Positions 26,015-34,572 of a stretch of 64,000 nt of DNA are shown piece by piece. Positions within the stretch are counted from its first letter, which is position 1. Each line of letters starts with the position of its first letter. Below the pieces are notes generated by a model, which saw nothing but the letters and a program-made list of their open reading frames with translations, was not told the origin of the DNA and made no database searches. The stretch spans positions 94,651-158,650 of the forward strand of contig NZ_JACJQG010000013.1 of the NCBI RefSeq assembly GCF_014696435.1, read 5' to 3'. Made by a program: the position numbers and the translations under genes. Source of the DNA: Calothrix anomala FACHB-343 (GTDB taxonomy: Bacteria; Cyanobacteriota; Cyanobacteriia; Cyanobacteriales; Nostocaceae).

Positions 26015-26304
26015 AAGTTTGGTTTAAACCAAACTTAATTTGACATCAGCATTTGTTTAAATGACCGGAGCATTCATAAGTTTAGTTAAAGCAAACTTAA
26101 TTTGACATCAGCATTTGTTTAAATGACTGGAGCATTCATAAGTTTAGTTAAAGCAAACTTAATTTGACATCAGCATTTGTTTAAATGACTGGAGCATTCA
26201 TAAGTTTAATTAAACCAAACTTAATTTGACATCAGCATTTGTTGAAATGACTGGAGCATTTGTAAGTTTGGTTTAGACCAAATTTAGTTTGACATCAGCA
26301 TTTG
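26015..26304. repeat. 62-bp tandem satellite, about 4.7 copies
   Basis: Units start at 26015, 26078, 26140, 26202 and 26264, with a stub at 26305. Each unit opens with a palindromic box framed by AAGTTT and AAACTT; in the first unit the palindrome is perfect over 22 bp (26015-26036). The shared core TTAATTTGACATCAGCATTT follows, then TGACTGGAGCATT. The palindromic boxes vary more than the core. No reading frame runs through it. Confidence 0.85.
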
Positions 26305-26327
26305 TAAGTTTGATAGCAGCACCAGTA

Positions 26328-26387
26328 GTTAAAACAAGCACTCAATGGCATGGCTTAGATCCCCAACCAACTGCACCAGCACCGAAG
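26328..26387 (+). pseudogene. Duplicate of the 3' end of the DUF1400 hydrolase gene
   Basis: GTTAAAACAAGCACTCAA, then GGCTTAGATCCCCAACCAAC and CACCAGCACC match 25803-25858, the last coding bases of the hydrolase gene, with a 5-bp insertion (ATGGC) and point changes. The fold-back element and satellite lie between the two copies. It encodes nothing on its own. Confidence 0.75.
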
Positions 26388-26571
26388 TCTATGCCGAGTC
26401 CATAGCCGTGAAATTGGGGAACAGGAAGACAAGGGGGACAAGTTGCGGGTTCCCAAGGCAATTGGGCGGCTTTGCACACACTTGGTTTAGTTCATCAAAG
26501 TATCCGTCCGTAGATAACAAGGAAGTTGAAAGCTATTCTTTATAATGACATTTAGACTATGTTATTTATCT

Positions 26572-26796
26572 ATGTCTCAACTCCCTACTTTGCAAGCAAT
26601 TATTGAGTCTGTGGAAGCTCTCTCTGAAGACGAGCAAGATATATTATTTGACTTGATTTACAAACGCCGCATTGCTAAACGCCGCCAAGAAATTGCTCAG
26701 AACGCTAAGGTAACAATGGAAGCCGTCAGTAATGGCACTGCTCAGAGAAGTACCGCCACTGAACTGATGGCTAGTGTATTTGGGGATGAGGAATGA
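26572..26796 (+). CDS. Putative antitoxin of a RelE/ParE-type module
   Basis: 74 residues from the ATG at 26572 (MSQLPTLQAIIESVEALSED); an earlier ATG at 26545 is less likely. Small, helical and acidic in the N-terminal part, with the pattern EALSEDEQDILFDLI seen in many cyanobacterial antitoxin-like proteins upstream of RelE genes. Its stop overlaps the toxin start (ATGA, 26793-26796), which is the usual arrangement for coupled translation. It should bind and neutralise the downstream toxin; no DNA-binding domain is clear. Confidence 0.65.
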   Translation: MSQLPTLQAIIESVEALSEDEQDILFDLIYKRRIAKRRQEIAQNAKVTMEAVSNGTAQRSTATELMASVFGDEE

Positions 26797-27077
26797 GGGC
26801 GTTAATTTTCGATGAAAGTTTTCGCCGTGCCCTGAAACGCCGTTGTAAAAATCGTCCTCAACTTCAAGCCAAAGTTTTCACAACTCTAAGTCTGCTTGAG
26901 ATTGATCCATTTTCCCCTAGCCTCAAAACCCACAAGCTGCAAGGCGAACTGAAAGATCTCTGGTCTTGCGCTGTGGAATATGACTTTCGGATTGTCTTTT
27001 ATTTTCAAAAGTTTGAGGATATGGAAGAAGAGGCAATTGTCTTAGTTGATGTAGGTACCCATGATGAAGTCTACTAA
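26793..27077 (+). CDS. RelE/ParE-family toxin
   Basis: 94 residues. The fold pattern is typical: an N-terminal strand and helix (FDESFRRALKRRCKNRPQL), then LEIDPFSPSLKTHKLQGELKDLWSCAVEYDFRIVFYF, where the KxHKLxGxLxxxWSxxVxxDxRIVF signature is clear, and a final DVGTHDEVY. Members cleave ribosome-bound mRNA; whether this one acts on mRNA or gyrase cannot be told. Overlaps its antitoxin gene by four bases and sits beside the repeat-rich region. Confidence 0.82.
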   Translation: MRALIFDESFRRALKRRCKNRPQLQAKVFTTLSLLEIDPFSPSLKTHKLQGELKDLWSCAVEYDFRIVFYFQKFEDMEEEAIVLVDVGTHDEVY

Positions 27078-27091
27078 ATCTATTTACCCTC

Positions 27092-27670
27092 CTATTTATG
27101 GATTCCTAGATAAAACTGAAAATACGCACCCCAGTAAAATAAATTCACAGCTAATAATAGACCTTTACTGAAGTGCGATCGCATATTAGGAAATAGATAA
27201 ATACTGGCGATTAATACTAAACAAATCTCTACGAAAGCGACGATCCCCCCGTAATGTCGGCGATCCCAGTAGGAAATGGGGCTAATAAAACGATAATCGC
27301 TCAACGGAAAAAAGTGCCGATGGGCGTCATCATGATGCACTGGTAAATCTAAAATTGAGTGCAATACCATACTGATAAACCCCATTTCTACAACTTGCCA
27401 ATTTAAAAAATGGGCAATTATTACCCCGATTAATGCTAAAGGGATCGAGTGAAAAGTACTAATAATATTTTGCCAAAACGGCTGATAGTAAACTTCTGAC
27501 CAAATTTGCTGTGACGGTAAACGATAGACAAACTTCATCAAGAAGTAGAACAAAAATATTGGCACATCAGGCAAGATGGCACCGATGAAAATCGCGTGGC
27601 TTGCTTGATTGCGGATGTTTTGGCTGAAAACTACCAGATTGAGAATCGCATGGCTAGGAGTATTCATCAC
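27092..27670 (-). CDS. Integral membrane protein of the YdjM/metal-dependent hydrolase type
   Basis: 192 residues, about four hydrophobic segments. The histidine/aspartate pattern of the family is present: TPSHAILNL at the N-terminus, GAILPDVPIF at about 30, FHSIPLALIG in the middle and HSILDLPVHHDDAHRHFFPLS at about 110-130, likely metal ligands. It is found as a single gene facing the RelE toxin gene. Function unproven; family members are annotated as membrane-bound metal-dependent hydrolases. Confidence 0.7.
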   Translation of the reverse strand: MMNTPSHAILNLVVFSQNIRNQASHAIFIGAILPDVPIFLFYFLMKFVYRLPSQQIWSEVYYQPFWQNIISTFHSIPLALIGVIIAHFLNWQVVEMGFISMVLHSILDLPVHHDDAHRHFFPLSDYRFISPISYWDRRHYGGIVAFVEICLVLIASIYLFPNMRSHFSKGLLLAVNLFYWGAYFQFYLGIHK

Positions 27671-28224
27671 TGAAATTTAGTGAATTTGCTGACGACAATC
27701 GCTAATGGAATGTTTCCAAAAATTGATGTACGGTTAATATTTAAGCGATCGCGCAAATTGTAACAAATTTAGCTAAATCGCTGATTTTCTAGTATTAATG
27801 CCAGCAGTTTCTACTGATTGTCAGGAAATTTTTATATTATTTACCCAGTATTAATAAAAACTTATCCCCAAAATTTCGCCTATATATATACTATTTGTAA
27901 ACAAGTATTAAGAAATGCTTATTAATAAATGTTGCCATAACTTGATGAAATTGTTAACGTGTGTATGACAGCGTTCTGGTTAATGCTTGGATTAAGGAGA
28001 TTAAAAAACCTATGAGCTATATCCATGCAGCCAATTGTGCAAAGTCGTAATTGTCAAACACCAAGAGAGAGATTTCTGCAGTTGGGAGGCTGACTATAAG
28101 GGATTTGTAGATTAACTCAGAAATTTCTCCTATCAAAGTTTTGATGTCAATAAACATAACTAAATCGTCTTACCCTCCGGATGCGAGAACGCGGTAAGAC
28201 TAAAGATTTTGGAGGTAAAAACTC
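27671..28224. promoter_or_regulatory. Long structured leader upstream of the SDR gene
   Basis: 554 bp without a long gene. A 12-codon frame (28012-28050, ATGAGCTATATC...) follows a good ribosome-binding site (AAGGAGA at 27994-28000). Two stem-loops follow: GAGAGATTTCTG (28067-28078) with CAGAAATTTCTC (28118-28129), 12 pairs including one G-T; and GTCTTACC (28167-28174) with GGTAAGAC (28193-28200), 8 pairs. The second ends 24 bp before the SDR start, just before its ribosome-binding site. The layout resembles a leader-peptide or RNA-based control region, which is inference. Confidence 0.45.
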
Positions 28225-29109
28225 ATGAAGATTCAAGGTAAGGTAGCCCTGATTACCGGGGCTTCCCGTGGAATTGGGCGGGCGATCGCACTCGAATTAG
28301 CCCAACAAGGTATCAAGCGCGTGATACTATTGGCACGCGATCGCCAAAAATTAGCCGCAGTCGCCGAAGAAATCGAAGCTATCGGCGCAGCAACCACCAT
28401 CGTACCCATCGATTTAACCCAAGCGATTGAAGTAAATATCGCTGTAGCTCAACTATGGCGCGATTGCGGGGCAATTCATCTACTAATTAATTGTGCCGGA
28501 GTCGCTTACCAAACTCCATTTCTCCAATCGAAACTTCCTCAAGTTCAAGAAGAAATCTCCCTCAATTTATTAGGGATGTACAACCTCACCAGCCTGGTAG
28601 CGCGACGCATGGCGAACCACAGACAAGGAACAATTGTCAACGTCTCCAGCTTGATGGGGAAAATTGCTGCACCCACAATGGCGACTTATTCCGCCACCAA
28701 ATTCGCCATTTTAGGATTTACTCAAGCCTTGCGCCAAGAACTAGCACCTTACAACATTCAAGTGCAAGCATTATTACCTTCCCTCACCGATACAGACATG
28801 GTGCGCGGCTTTCAGTTATTTCGCTGGGTAATCCCCATGACACCCCAAGAAGTCGCCCAAACCTTTGTCGCAGGCTTGCAGAGAGACTCACCAGAAATTT
28901 TGGTAGGATGGCAAAGTCATCTCGCTGTATGGTGTCAACGCCTGACACCTTGGTTACTAGAACCAATTTTACAAATCGCAACACCGCCAGCCTTCAAACC
29001 CAAACAGCCGCAAAATATCCTGAGTGCGATCGCGCAAAAACTCAGCCTAATTACCAGAGAATTACTCATATCCCGAAACATGGTATCTTTCGTCTCCGCC
29101 CGCAAGTAA
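28225..29109 (+). CDS. Short-chain dehydrogenase/reductase
   Basis: 294 residues. The classical SDR pattern is complete: cofactor motif TGASRGIGRA at about 11-20, INCAGVAY, the catalytic Ser in NVSSLMG, and YSATK with Tyr and Lys at about 155-159. The arginine just after the glycine motif and LARDRQKL favour NADP(H). The C-terminal 60 residues are longer than in simple ketoacyl reductases and partly hydrophobic, so it may associate with membranes. A ribosome-binding site GGAGGT precedes the ATG. It lacks the RGSGR sequence of HetN, so it is not that regulator. Substrate unknown. Confidence 0.88.
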   Translation: MKIQGKVALITGASRGIGRAIALELAQQGIKRVILLARDRQKLAAVAEEIEAIGAATTIVPIDLTQAIEVNIAVAQLWRDCGAIHLLINCAGVAYQTPFLQSKLPQVQEEISLNLLGMYNLTSLVARRMANHRQGTIVNVSSLMGKIAAPTMATYSATKFAILGFTQALRQELAPYNIQVQALLPSLTDTDMVRGFQLFRWVIPMTPQEVAQTFVAGLQRDSPEILVGWQSHLAVWCQRLTPWLLEPILQIATPPAFKPKQPQNILSAIAQKLSLITRELLISRNMVSFVSARK

Positions 29110-29429
29110 CATAAGTAGGGGCACAACAAAGCTATTCTGCTTTTAAGTTGCACAATCTATCGTCAAGGCTGTTGACCGTTGACCGTTGACCGTTGACCGT
29201 TGACAGTCAACAACCCTTATTAATATGCAATTCAGATCCGCATTAGCCTATGTTGTGCCCAAAATATCTCTCTTCTCTCTGTGTACTCTGCGCCTCTGCG
29301 GTTCAATCAATTATTTTTCAACCGCAGAGAACGCAGAGAACGCAGAGGAAAACATATTTTCTCCTCTTGGCGCTCTTGGCGTCTTGGCGGTTAAATAATC
29401 AAACCAACCTCATTGCGGAGCCACCAGAA
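29110..29429. other. Repeat-filled spacer upstream of the GH57 gene
   Basis: No gene seen. TTGACCG heptamers at about 29168-29203. Then comes an inverted pair built from the dispersed CTCTGCGCCTCTGCGGTTCAAT and AACCGCAGAGAACGCAGAG repeats, and CTTGGCGTCTTGGCGGTTAA at about 29375-29396, the reverse of repeats at 8946 and 10157. An open frame through this stretch is repeat-derived. Confidence 0.6.
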
Positions 29430-30929
29430 ATGCTGAAATTACCCGATAATCTCCCCATTATCCCCGAAATCATCGATGGACTCCCCAATATTTCTGGTTG
29501 GGAAACAGAGGTTCTTTCCGTAGTCAACCACAACTCACCCGTATTTTTACCAAAAACCAACCTGAGTTTAGATAATATTCAGTCCGGATTTGCGATCGCC
29601 TTACACATGCACCAGCCAACCATCCCTGCTGGCTATGATGGCGGACTAATCAGCAATCTGCAATATATGTTTGAACATCAAGGTGAAGGCGATAACCACA
29701 ACGCCGCACCTTTTGCCTATTGTTACAGCCGTATGGGCGATTTTATCCCCGAACTCGTCCATCAAGGTTGCAATCCCCGCGTCATGTTGGATTACTCTGG
29801 CAATCTGTTTTGGGGACTCAGACAAATGGGACGCAATGATATTATCAATAATCTCAAACGCATCACTTGCGATCCCACCTATCAACCTTATGTAGAGTGG
29901 TTGGGGACAATGTGGAGTCATGCTGTAATTCCATCCACACCCATAGCAGATATTAAATTACAAATTTTGGCATGGCAGCAACACTTCGCTGCAATTTTTG
30001 GTTGGGAAGCATTAGCGCGAGTCAAAGGCTTTTCTCCCCCAGAAATGCACCTACCAAATCATCCCGATACTTTATTTGCATTTGTCAAAGCACTGAAAGA
30101 ATGTGGCTATAAATGGCTATTAGTTCAAGAACATTCTGTAGAAACTATTAACGGACAACCGCTAAGTTATAAACATTTACCACATCGTTTAATTGCGCGT
30201 AATTCTCAAGGCGAAACTATTAGTATTACTGCCTTAATTAAAACTCAAGGTTCAGATACTAAATTAGTCGGTCAGATGCAACCTTATTATGAAGCCAAAA
30301 CTCTAAATAAACAACAATTAGGAGATGTATTAGTACCGCCAATTGTCAGCCAAATCGGCGATGGTGAAAATGGCGGCGTCATGATGAATGAATTTCCCAG
30401 TGCTTTTAAACAAGCTTGGGGGGATATGGTAAATCATGGCGGAGGTAAAACAGGTGTCGTAGGATTTTGTGGTACAGAATATTTAGAATTAATTGAAGCG
30501 TCTGGCTGTAAACCAGAAGAATATACAGCTTGTCAGCCAGTCGGACAACATTATATTTGGGAGCGAGTCGCATCAGATAATATCCAACCTGAAGGCGTTG
30601 AAAATGCCATTTTTGAATTAAAACAAACTAATCCTAATTTCCACATGGATGGAGCTTCATGGACTAATCATATTAGTTGGATTAAGGGTTATGAAAATGT
30701 TTTGTCTCCTATGTATGAATTAAGTAGTTTATTTCACGATAAAGTCGATACGTTATTAGTTGATTCTACAACTGCACCATCTTTAACTCAACAAGATAAT
30801 TATCGCCAGTTACTATTAGATAATCTTCTCTTACAAACTAGTTGTTTTCGTTATTGGGGACAGGGTACTTGGACTGATTACGCCAAAGAAATTTATCGTC
30901 GTGGTGAAATTTTGTTAGATAAATTGTAA
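29430..30929 (+). CDS. Glycoside hydrolase family 57 protein
   Basis: 499 residues from the ATG at 29430. An in-frame extension to 29250 reads through dispersed repeats and is rejected. The GH57 motif ALHMHQPTIPAGY is at about 55-67, with later conserved stretches SPPEMHLPNHPDTL, KWLLVQEHS and VVGFCGTEYLELIEASG. Family 57 enzymes act on alpha-glucans (amylase, amylopullulanase, branching enzyme). This short, single-domain cyanobacterial form is uncharacterised, so activity on glycogen-like substrates is inference. Cytoplasmic, no signal peptide. Confidence 0.82.
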   Translation: MLKLPDNLPIIPEIIDGLPNISGWETEVLSVVNHNSPVFLPKTNLSLDNIQSGFAIALHMHQPTIPAGYDGGLISNLQYMFEHQGEGDNHNAAPFAYCYSRMGDFIPELVHQGCNPRVMLDYSGNLFWGLRQMGRNDIINNLKRITCDPTYQPYVEWLGTMWSHAVIPSTPIADIKLQILAWQQHFAAIFGWEALARVKGFSPPEMHLPNHPDTLFAFVKALKECGYKWLLVQEHSVETINGQPLSYKHLPHRLIARNSQGETISITALIKTQGSDTKLVGQMQPYYEAKTLNKQQLGDVLVPPIVSQIGDGENGGVMMNEFPSAFKQAWGDMVNHGGGKTGVVGFCGTEYLELIEASGCKPEEYTACQPVGQHYIWERVASDNIQPEGVENAIFELKQTNPNFHMDGASWTNHISWIKGYENVLSPMYELSSLFHDKVDTLLVDSTTAPSLTQQDNYRQLLLDNLLLQTSCFRYWGQGTWTDYAKEIYRRGEILLDKL

Positions 30930-31147
30930 ATGTTCCTAACTGTAGGGGTGGGGTTGACTTGCGCTGATGATTTATACTTTTGTTAAACGCAAAGGTACGC
31001 TAAGGTTAACGCATTCGCCGTTAGGCGTTCCCGCAGGGTAGGTACGCAGAGTTTTTGAGGAGTTTAGGATTTTTGCTAAAGGTATATTGGTATGATTAAG
31101 GGTAAAATCACCAAATTTACTTTTAATCTTCAGAAAGAAATAACATT

Positions 31148-32638
31148 ATGTTCAGGCAAAGGTGGCTGACTGGTTTAGGAATAACGGTACTACTATTACC
31201 ATTAGTTGGCATTCACATAGGCGAAAAATATCTTAATATTTCTGCGTTAGCTACTGCAACAGCAGTTAAGATACCAAAAATTACAAGTAATTTAACAAAT
31301 ATTAATCAACATTTACTGCTGAATTACAAGCAGGAAAATTTAATTGCACAAAAAGATTCTAATATTCAACGCCAATATCGTACAGCATTGGTTATCGGTA
31401 ATTCTAATTATAAATTAGCGACGGAATTAAGTAACCCTATCAATGATGCAACTGCGATCGCTAATTCACTGAAGCAGTTAGGATTTGATGTCACCCTGTT
31501 AAAGGATGCAGATTTGCGACAAATGGAACAGTCTATTGAAGATTTTAATCGCAAGTTGCGTCAGGGCGGAACAGGACTATTTTATTTTGCGGGACATGGA
31601 ACACAAGTAGATGGCGAAAATTATTTAATTCCTATAGATGCGCGTTTAGAACGAGAACAAGATGTGCGATATGAAACTTTACCTTTGGGCAAAGTTCTTA
31701 ATATTATGGAAGATGCCGCTAATGATGTAAATATTATTATTTTAGATGCTTGTCGTAATAATCCCTTTGGCAGAAAATGGCGTTCTGTTCAAGGAGGTTT
31801 AGCCGCACCAACCCAAAGTGTTAAAGGTACTTTAATTGCTTATGCAACATCACCGGGTAAAGTTGCTTTAGATGGCAGAGGTAGCAATAGTCCTTATACT
31901 ACAGCTTTGTTACAACACATTAAAACACCTAATTTAGATGTGGAGCAAATGTTTAAGCAAGTCCGCGCAGATGTGGTAAAAGAAACTAAAGGTAAACAAA
32001 CACCTTGGGAATCTTCTTCGCTGATTGGGAACTTTGCTTTTAATATTAAAGCTGATAATAGTAATCCTAATAATAACGTCGCTACTACAGTTACTCAACC
32101 TTCACCAGTTCCTTCCGAGACACCACCAGTTACTAAAACGATACCAACTCCATCACCAATTAATTCTCAATCACCAATTAATTCTCAAAAAATTAGCTAT
32201 TTTACCAAACCACCTAGTTTAGTAAGAACTACAACTACCTACAATCGCATTAACGAATCAGCCGCAGTTTATTACTTTACAATTAACTTACCGGATAATG
32301 CTGGTGAGCCATTGGAAAAAATTACGATCCAACAAAAGCAAGGTGTAGATTCAGTTCGCTTTAACTTAGATAAGAGTTTTGCTTATGAAGGTACATATTC
32401 CCAAGAAGGACAAAAGTTTGCCTTAAAAGATATTAGCAGCGATCGAAAAACGCAAACTGTAACGCTTATTTTTAATCCCCCAATAGCACCTGGTAAAAAT
32501 ATTACTGTAGCTTTAAAACCCGTACAAAATCCTCAAGTTAGCGGGGTTTATATGTTCGGAGTGACAGCATTTCCTCAAGGCGAAAAATCTCACGGGCAGT
32601 TTCTCGGTTATGGGAGATTACATATTTATCCTATATAG
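31148..32638 (+). CDS. Metacaspase-type peptidase C14 fused to a DUF2808 domain
   Basis: 496 residues. The N-terminus has a signal peptide or anchor (about 7-25). The caspase p20-like domain runs from about 75 to 300: RTALVIGNSNY, catalytic His in FYFAGHGTQ at about 155 and catalytic Cys in IILDACRNNPF at about 200, both present. A Pro/Ser/Thr linker (about 305-345) follows. The C-terminal 140 residues match the cyanobacterial secreted-protein domain DUF2808 (PPSLVRTTTTYNR, then YYFTINLP and GRLHIYPI). It probably cleaves after basic residues, on the periplasmic side, as metacaspases do. The fusion partner suggests a cell-envelope role; this is inference. Confidence 0.85.
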   Translation: MFRQRWLTGLGITVLLLPLVGIHIGEKYLNISALATATAVKIPKITSNLTNINQHLLLNYKQENLIAQKDSNIQRQYRTALVIGNSNYKLATELSNPINDATAIANSLKQLGFDVTLLKDADLRQMEQSIEDFNRKLRQGGTGLFYFAGHGTQVDGENYLIPIDARLEREQDVRYETLPLGKVLNIMEDAANDVNIIILDACRNNPFGRKWRSVQGGLAAPTQSVKGTLIAYATSPGKVALDGRGSNSPYTTALLQHIKTPNLDVEQMFKQVRADVVKETKGKQTPWESSSLIGNFAFNIKADNSNPNNNVATTVTQPSPVPSETPPVTKTIPTPSPINSQSPINSQKISYFTKPPSLVRTTTTYNRINESAAVYYFTINLPDNAGEPLEKITIQQKQGVDSVRFNLDKSFAYEGTYSQEGQKFALKDISSDRKTQTVTLIFNPPIAPGKNITVALKPVQNPQVSGVYMFGVTAFPQGEKSHGQFLGYGRLHIYPI

Positions 32639-32704
32639 TTTGTCATTTGTCATTGGTCATTTGTCATTTGTCATGAATTTAGGGTAATAATTTATTTAAG
32701 AGAT

Positions 32705-34066
32705 TTATGAAAGTAAAGGTAATAATATTTCAAATTCTGTACCTTTGCCTAGTTGCGATCGCAAATTTAATTTACCACCATGTTTAGCTGTAATAATCCG
32801 ATAGCTGACAGCTAAACTAGTGGCTTTATCGGCTCTTTTTTCCATTGAAAATGATTCAATAATTTGCTTTTGTAATTGCGAAGACATACCAGGGCCATTA
32901 TCAGCAATACAAATCGAAACCCAGCGCGAATCAGGCGCTTCTGACTTAGTTGCGGCTTGAGAAATAATTTTTGTAGTAATTTCTATGCGCGGCTTATGCT
33001 GATTACTATTGTTGTCCGGTTGTAACTGATTGCGGACAATTTCGTTTAATAAATTATCAATAGATTCAGTAAACAAATTCATCAAAACTTGGCTAAGTTG
33101 CCCCATAAAGCAATAAACTGGAGGTAGGTGACCATAGTTTTTAATTATCTCAATCTCACCTTGAATGCGGCTATTAATTAATAAAACAATACTATCTAAA
33201 CAGGCGTGTAAATCCCCTGGCTTGGGGTAAACTTCGTCAATATGACAGAAATTTTGCAAACTAGTGACGAGTTTTTTTAATCTTTCTGCTCCCGTGCGGA
33301 TACTAGCTAATGATTTGGATAAATCTTCTGCTAAAAAATCAAATTCAATTTCTTCTTTGAGATAAGTAATATAATTGGAATTTGGCGAACATTCTTGGTC
33401 GTAAGCTGCTATGAGTTTGAGTAAATCTTGACTGTAGTTAGAGACATAAGTTAAGTTACCCCAAATAAAACTTACAGGATCTAAAATTTCATGGGCGACG
33501 CCATCAACTAACCGTCCTAAACTTGCCATTTTATCATTTTGGATCATTTGAGTTTGGCTGCGTTCATAGCGCACTTGCGTTTCGATCCCGCGAATTTGCC
33601 AAGATACAAGATTTAATTCGGAAATATCTAATAACTTATAACTATCAGGTGCAGTTTCTACCACCACAGGTTCAGCCACAAGTTCAGGCGATCGCCTCAA
33701 GGTCAGTTGCATTGCTGTTAAAATTGGCGTTGTCTGCGGTAGTTGCAAAATCGATGTTTTGGCATAGCTATAGAGCATACTCAATGGTTCGTGGAAAAAC
33801 AACTCCTTTCCATAGGGACGAATCCAAAATTCTAGCAACCGTCGCCGTGAAATCATCCCGATGTATTTTCCCTGTTCTCGTAAAATTGCACCAGGGAGTA
33901 AAGGATATTTCTCAAAAATCCGCGCCACTTCCATAGCTGTACAGCTAATTTCCACTTGAAAGTCATACATTGACAGTTCTTCGAGAGTAGAATCTAAACC
34001 GAGATCGCGATCGCTACCCTGAGATAAAACTGGTGGTGATATTTGGGAACTGGAATCTTGTGACAC
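32705..34066 (-). CDS. CBS-domain histidine-kinase-like protein with a degenerate ATPase site
   Basis: 453 residues. An N-terminal region with a CBS-like motif pair (about 30-150, including GKYIGMISRRRLLEFW) is followed by a short coiled linker. An H-box MASLGRLVDGVAHEILDPV has His at about 190. In the ATPase domain, the N-box reads MNLFTESIDNLL, with Glu where the Mg-binding Asn is expected. The G1 box DNGPGM is present, but the G2 lid reads ATSLAVSYRI instead of GTGLGLSIS. It may therefore bind nucleotide weakly or act as a scaffold/partner rather than as an active kinase. No receiver gene adjoins it. Confidence 0.82.
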   Translation of the reverse strand: MSQDSSSQISPPVLSQGSDRDLGLDSTLEELSMYDFQVEISCTAMEVARIFEKYPLLPGAILREQGKYIGMISRRRLLEFWIRPYGKELFFHEPLSMLYSYAKTSILQLPQTTPILTAMQLTLRRSPELVAEPVVVETAPDSYKLLDISELNLVSWQIRGIETQVRYERSQTQMIQNDKMASLGRLVDGVAHEILDPVSFIWGNLTYVSNYSQDLLKLIAAYDQECSPNSNYITYLKEEIEFDFLAEDLSKSLASIRTGAERLKKLVTSLQNFCHIDEVYPKPGDLHACLDSIVLLINSRIQGEIEIIKNYGHLPPVYCFMGQLSQVLMNLFTESIDNLLNEIVRNQLQPDNNSNQHKPRIEITTKIISQAATKSEAPDSRWVSICIADNGPGMSSQLQKQIIESFSMEKRADKATSLAVSYRIITAKHGGKLNLRSQLGKGTEFEILLPLLS

Positions 34067-34572
34067 GGGAAACTCGAAATTGTATAAAAACTAGCAAATG
34101 AGTAAACTATCATTCTAGCCCCTGCTCATCTTAGTTCAATAGCTAGCTTGAGCTATCGACAATTAGCGCTACATAAACTAATGTGTTAAATCTTTACTCA
34201 ATCACAAGATTTAGTGGTAAAAGTTGCCAAAAACCAACATTCTGCGGCATCAGTGGCTAGTCCTATTCTCAAATGTTTAAAAATATGAACCAAATCTGAT
34301 TCTTTATAGTACAGTAGGTGCTTACCTAGATAATTGGAACCATTTATGAAGCTAGATATTCTTAACAATCATACTAGTCAGTAAATCTACCCAAGTAAAC
34401 ATAACTATATTTGAGTAGCTATGGTTTTTTTGGGTGAAAGCGCTAATATAAATCCCATATCTAGTTTTGGTCAAAATGAGCTTAAATTGTCCTTATCTGC
34501 ATTTGATCCCCATTCCGATAAAATGACTAGGCATAACTTAAAAACTCCAAACCGCTTTTGACTGCGACACAC
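34067..34572. other. Divergent intergenic region
   Basis: About 500 bp between the CBS-kinase (minus) and the permease gene (plus), probably with both promoters. A weak stem CATAACTA (34400-34407) / TAGCTATG (34416-34423) followed by seven T (34425-34431) resembles a terminator and could end a short plus-strand RNA. No gene recognised. Confidence 0.35.

Noticed and set aside
26015-26304. 62-bp satellite as a CRISPR array
   Set aside because: The whole unit is repeated, with no unique spacers, and no cas genes are near.
26345-26545. 66-codon frame after the satellite
   Set aside because: Begins within the duplicated hydrolase 3' end in another frame and has no homology signal.
28225-29109. 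SDR as the heterocyst regulator HetN
   Set aside because: The RGSGR sequence of HetN is absent and the overall sequence is a general SDR.
29250-29429. Upstream extension of the GH57 frame
   Set aside because: The extra 60 residues are translated from dispersed CTCTGCG/GGCGTCTTGG repeats; the conserved protein begins at 29430.
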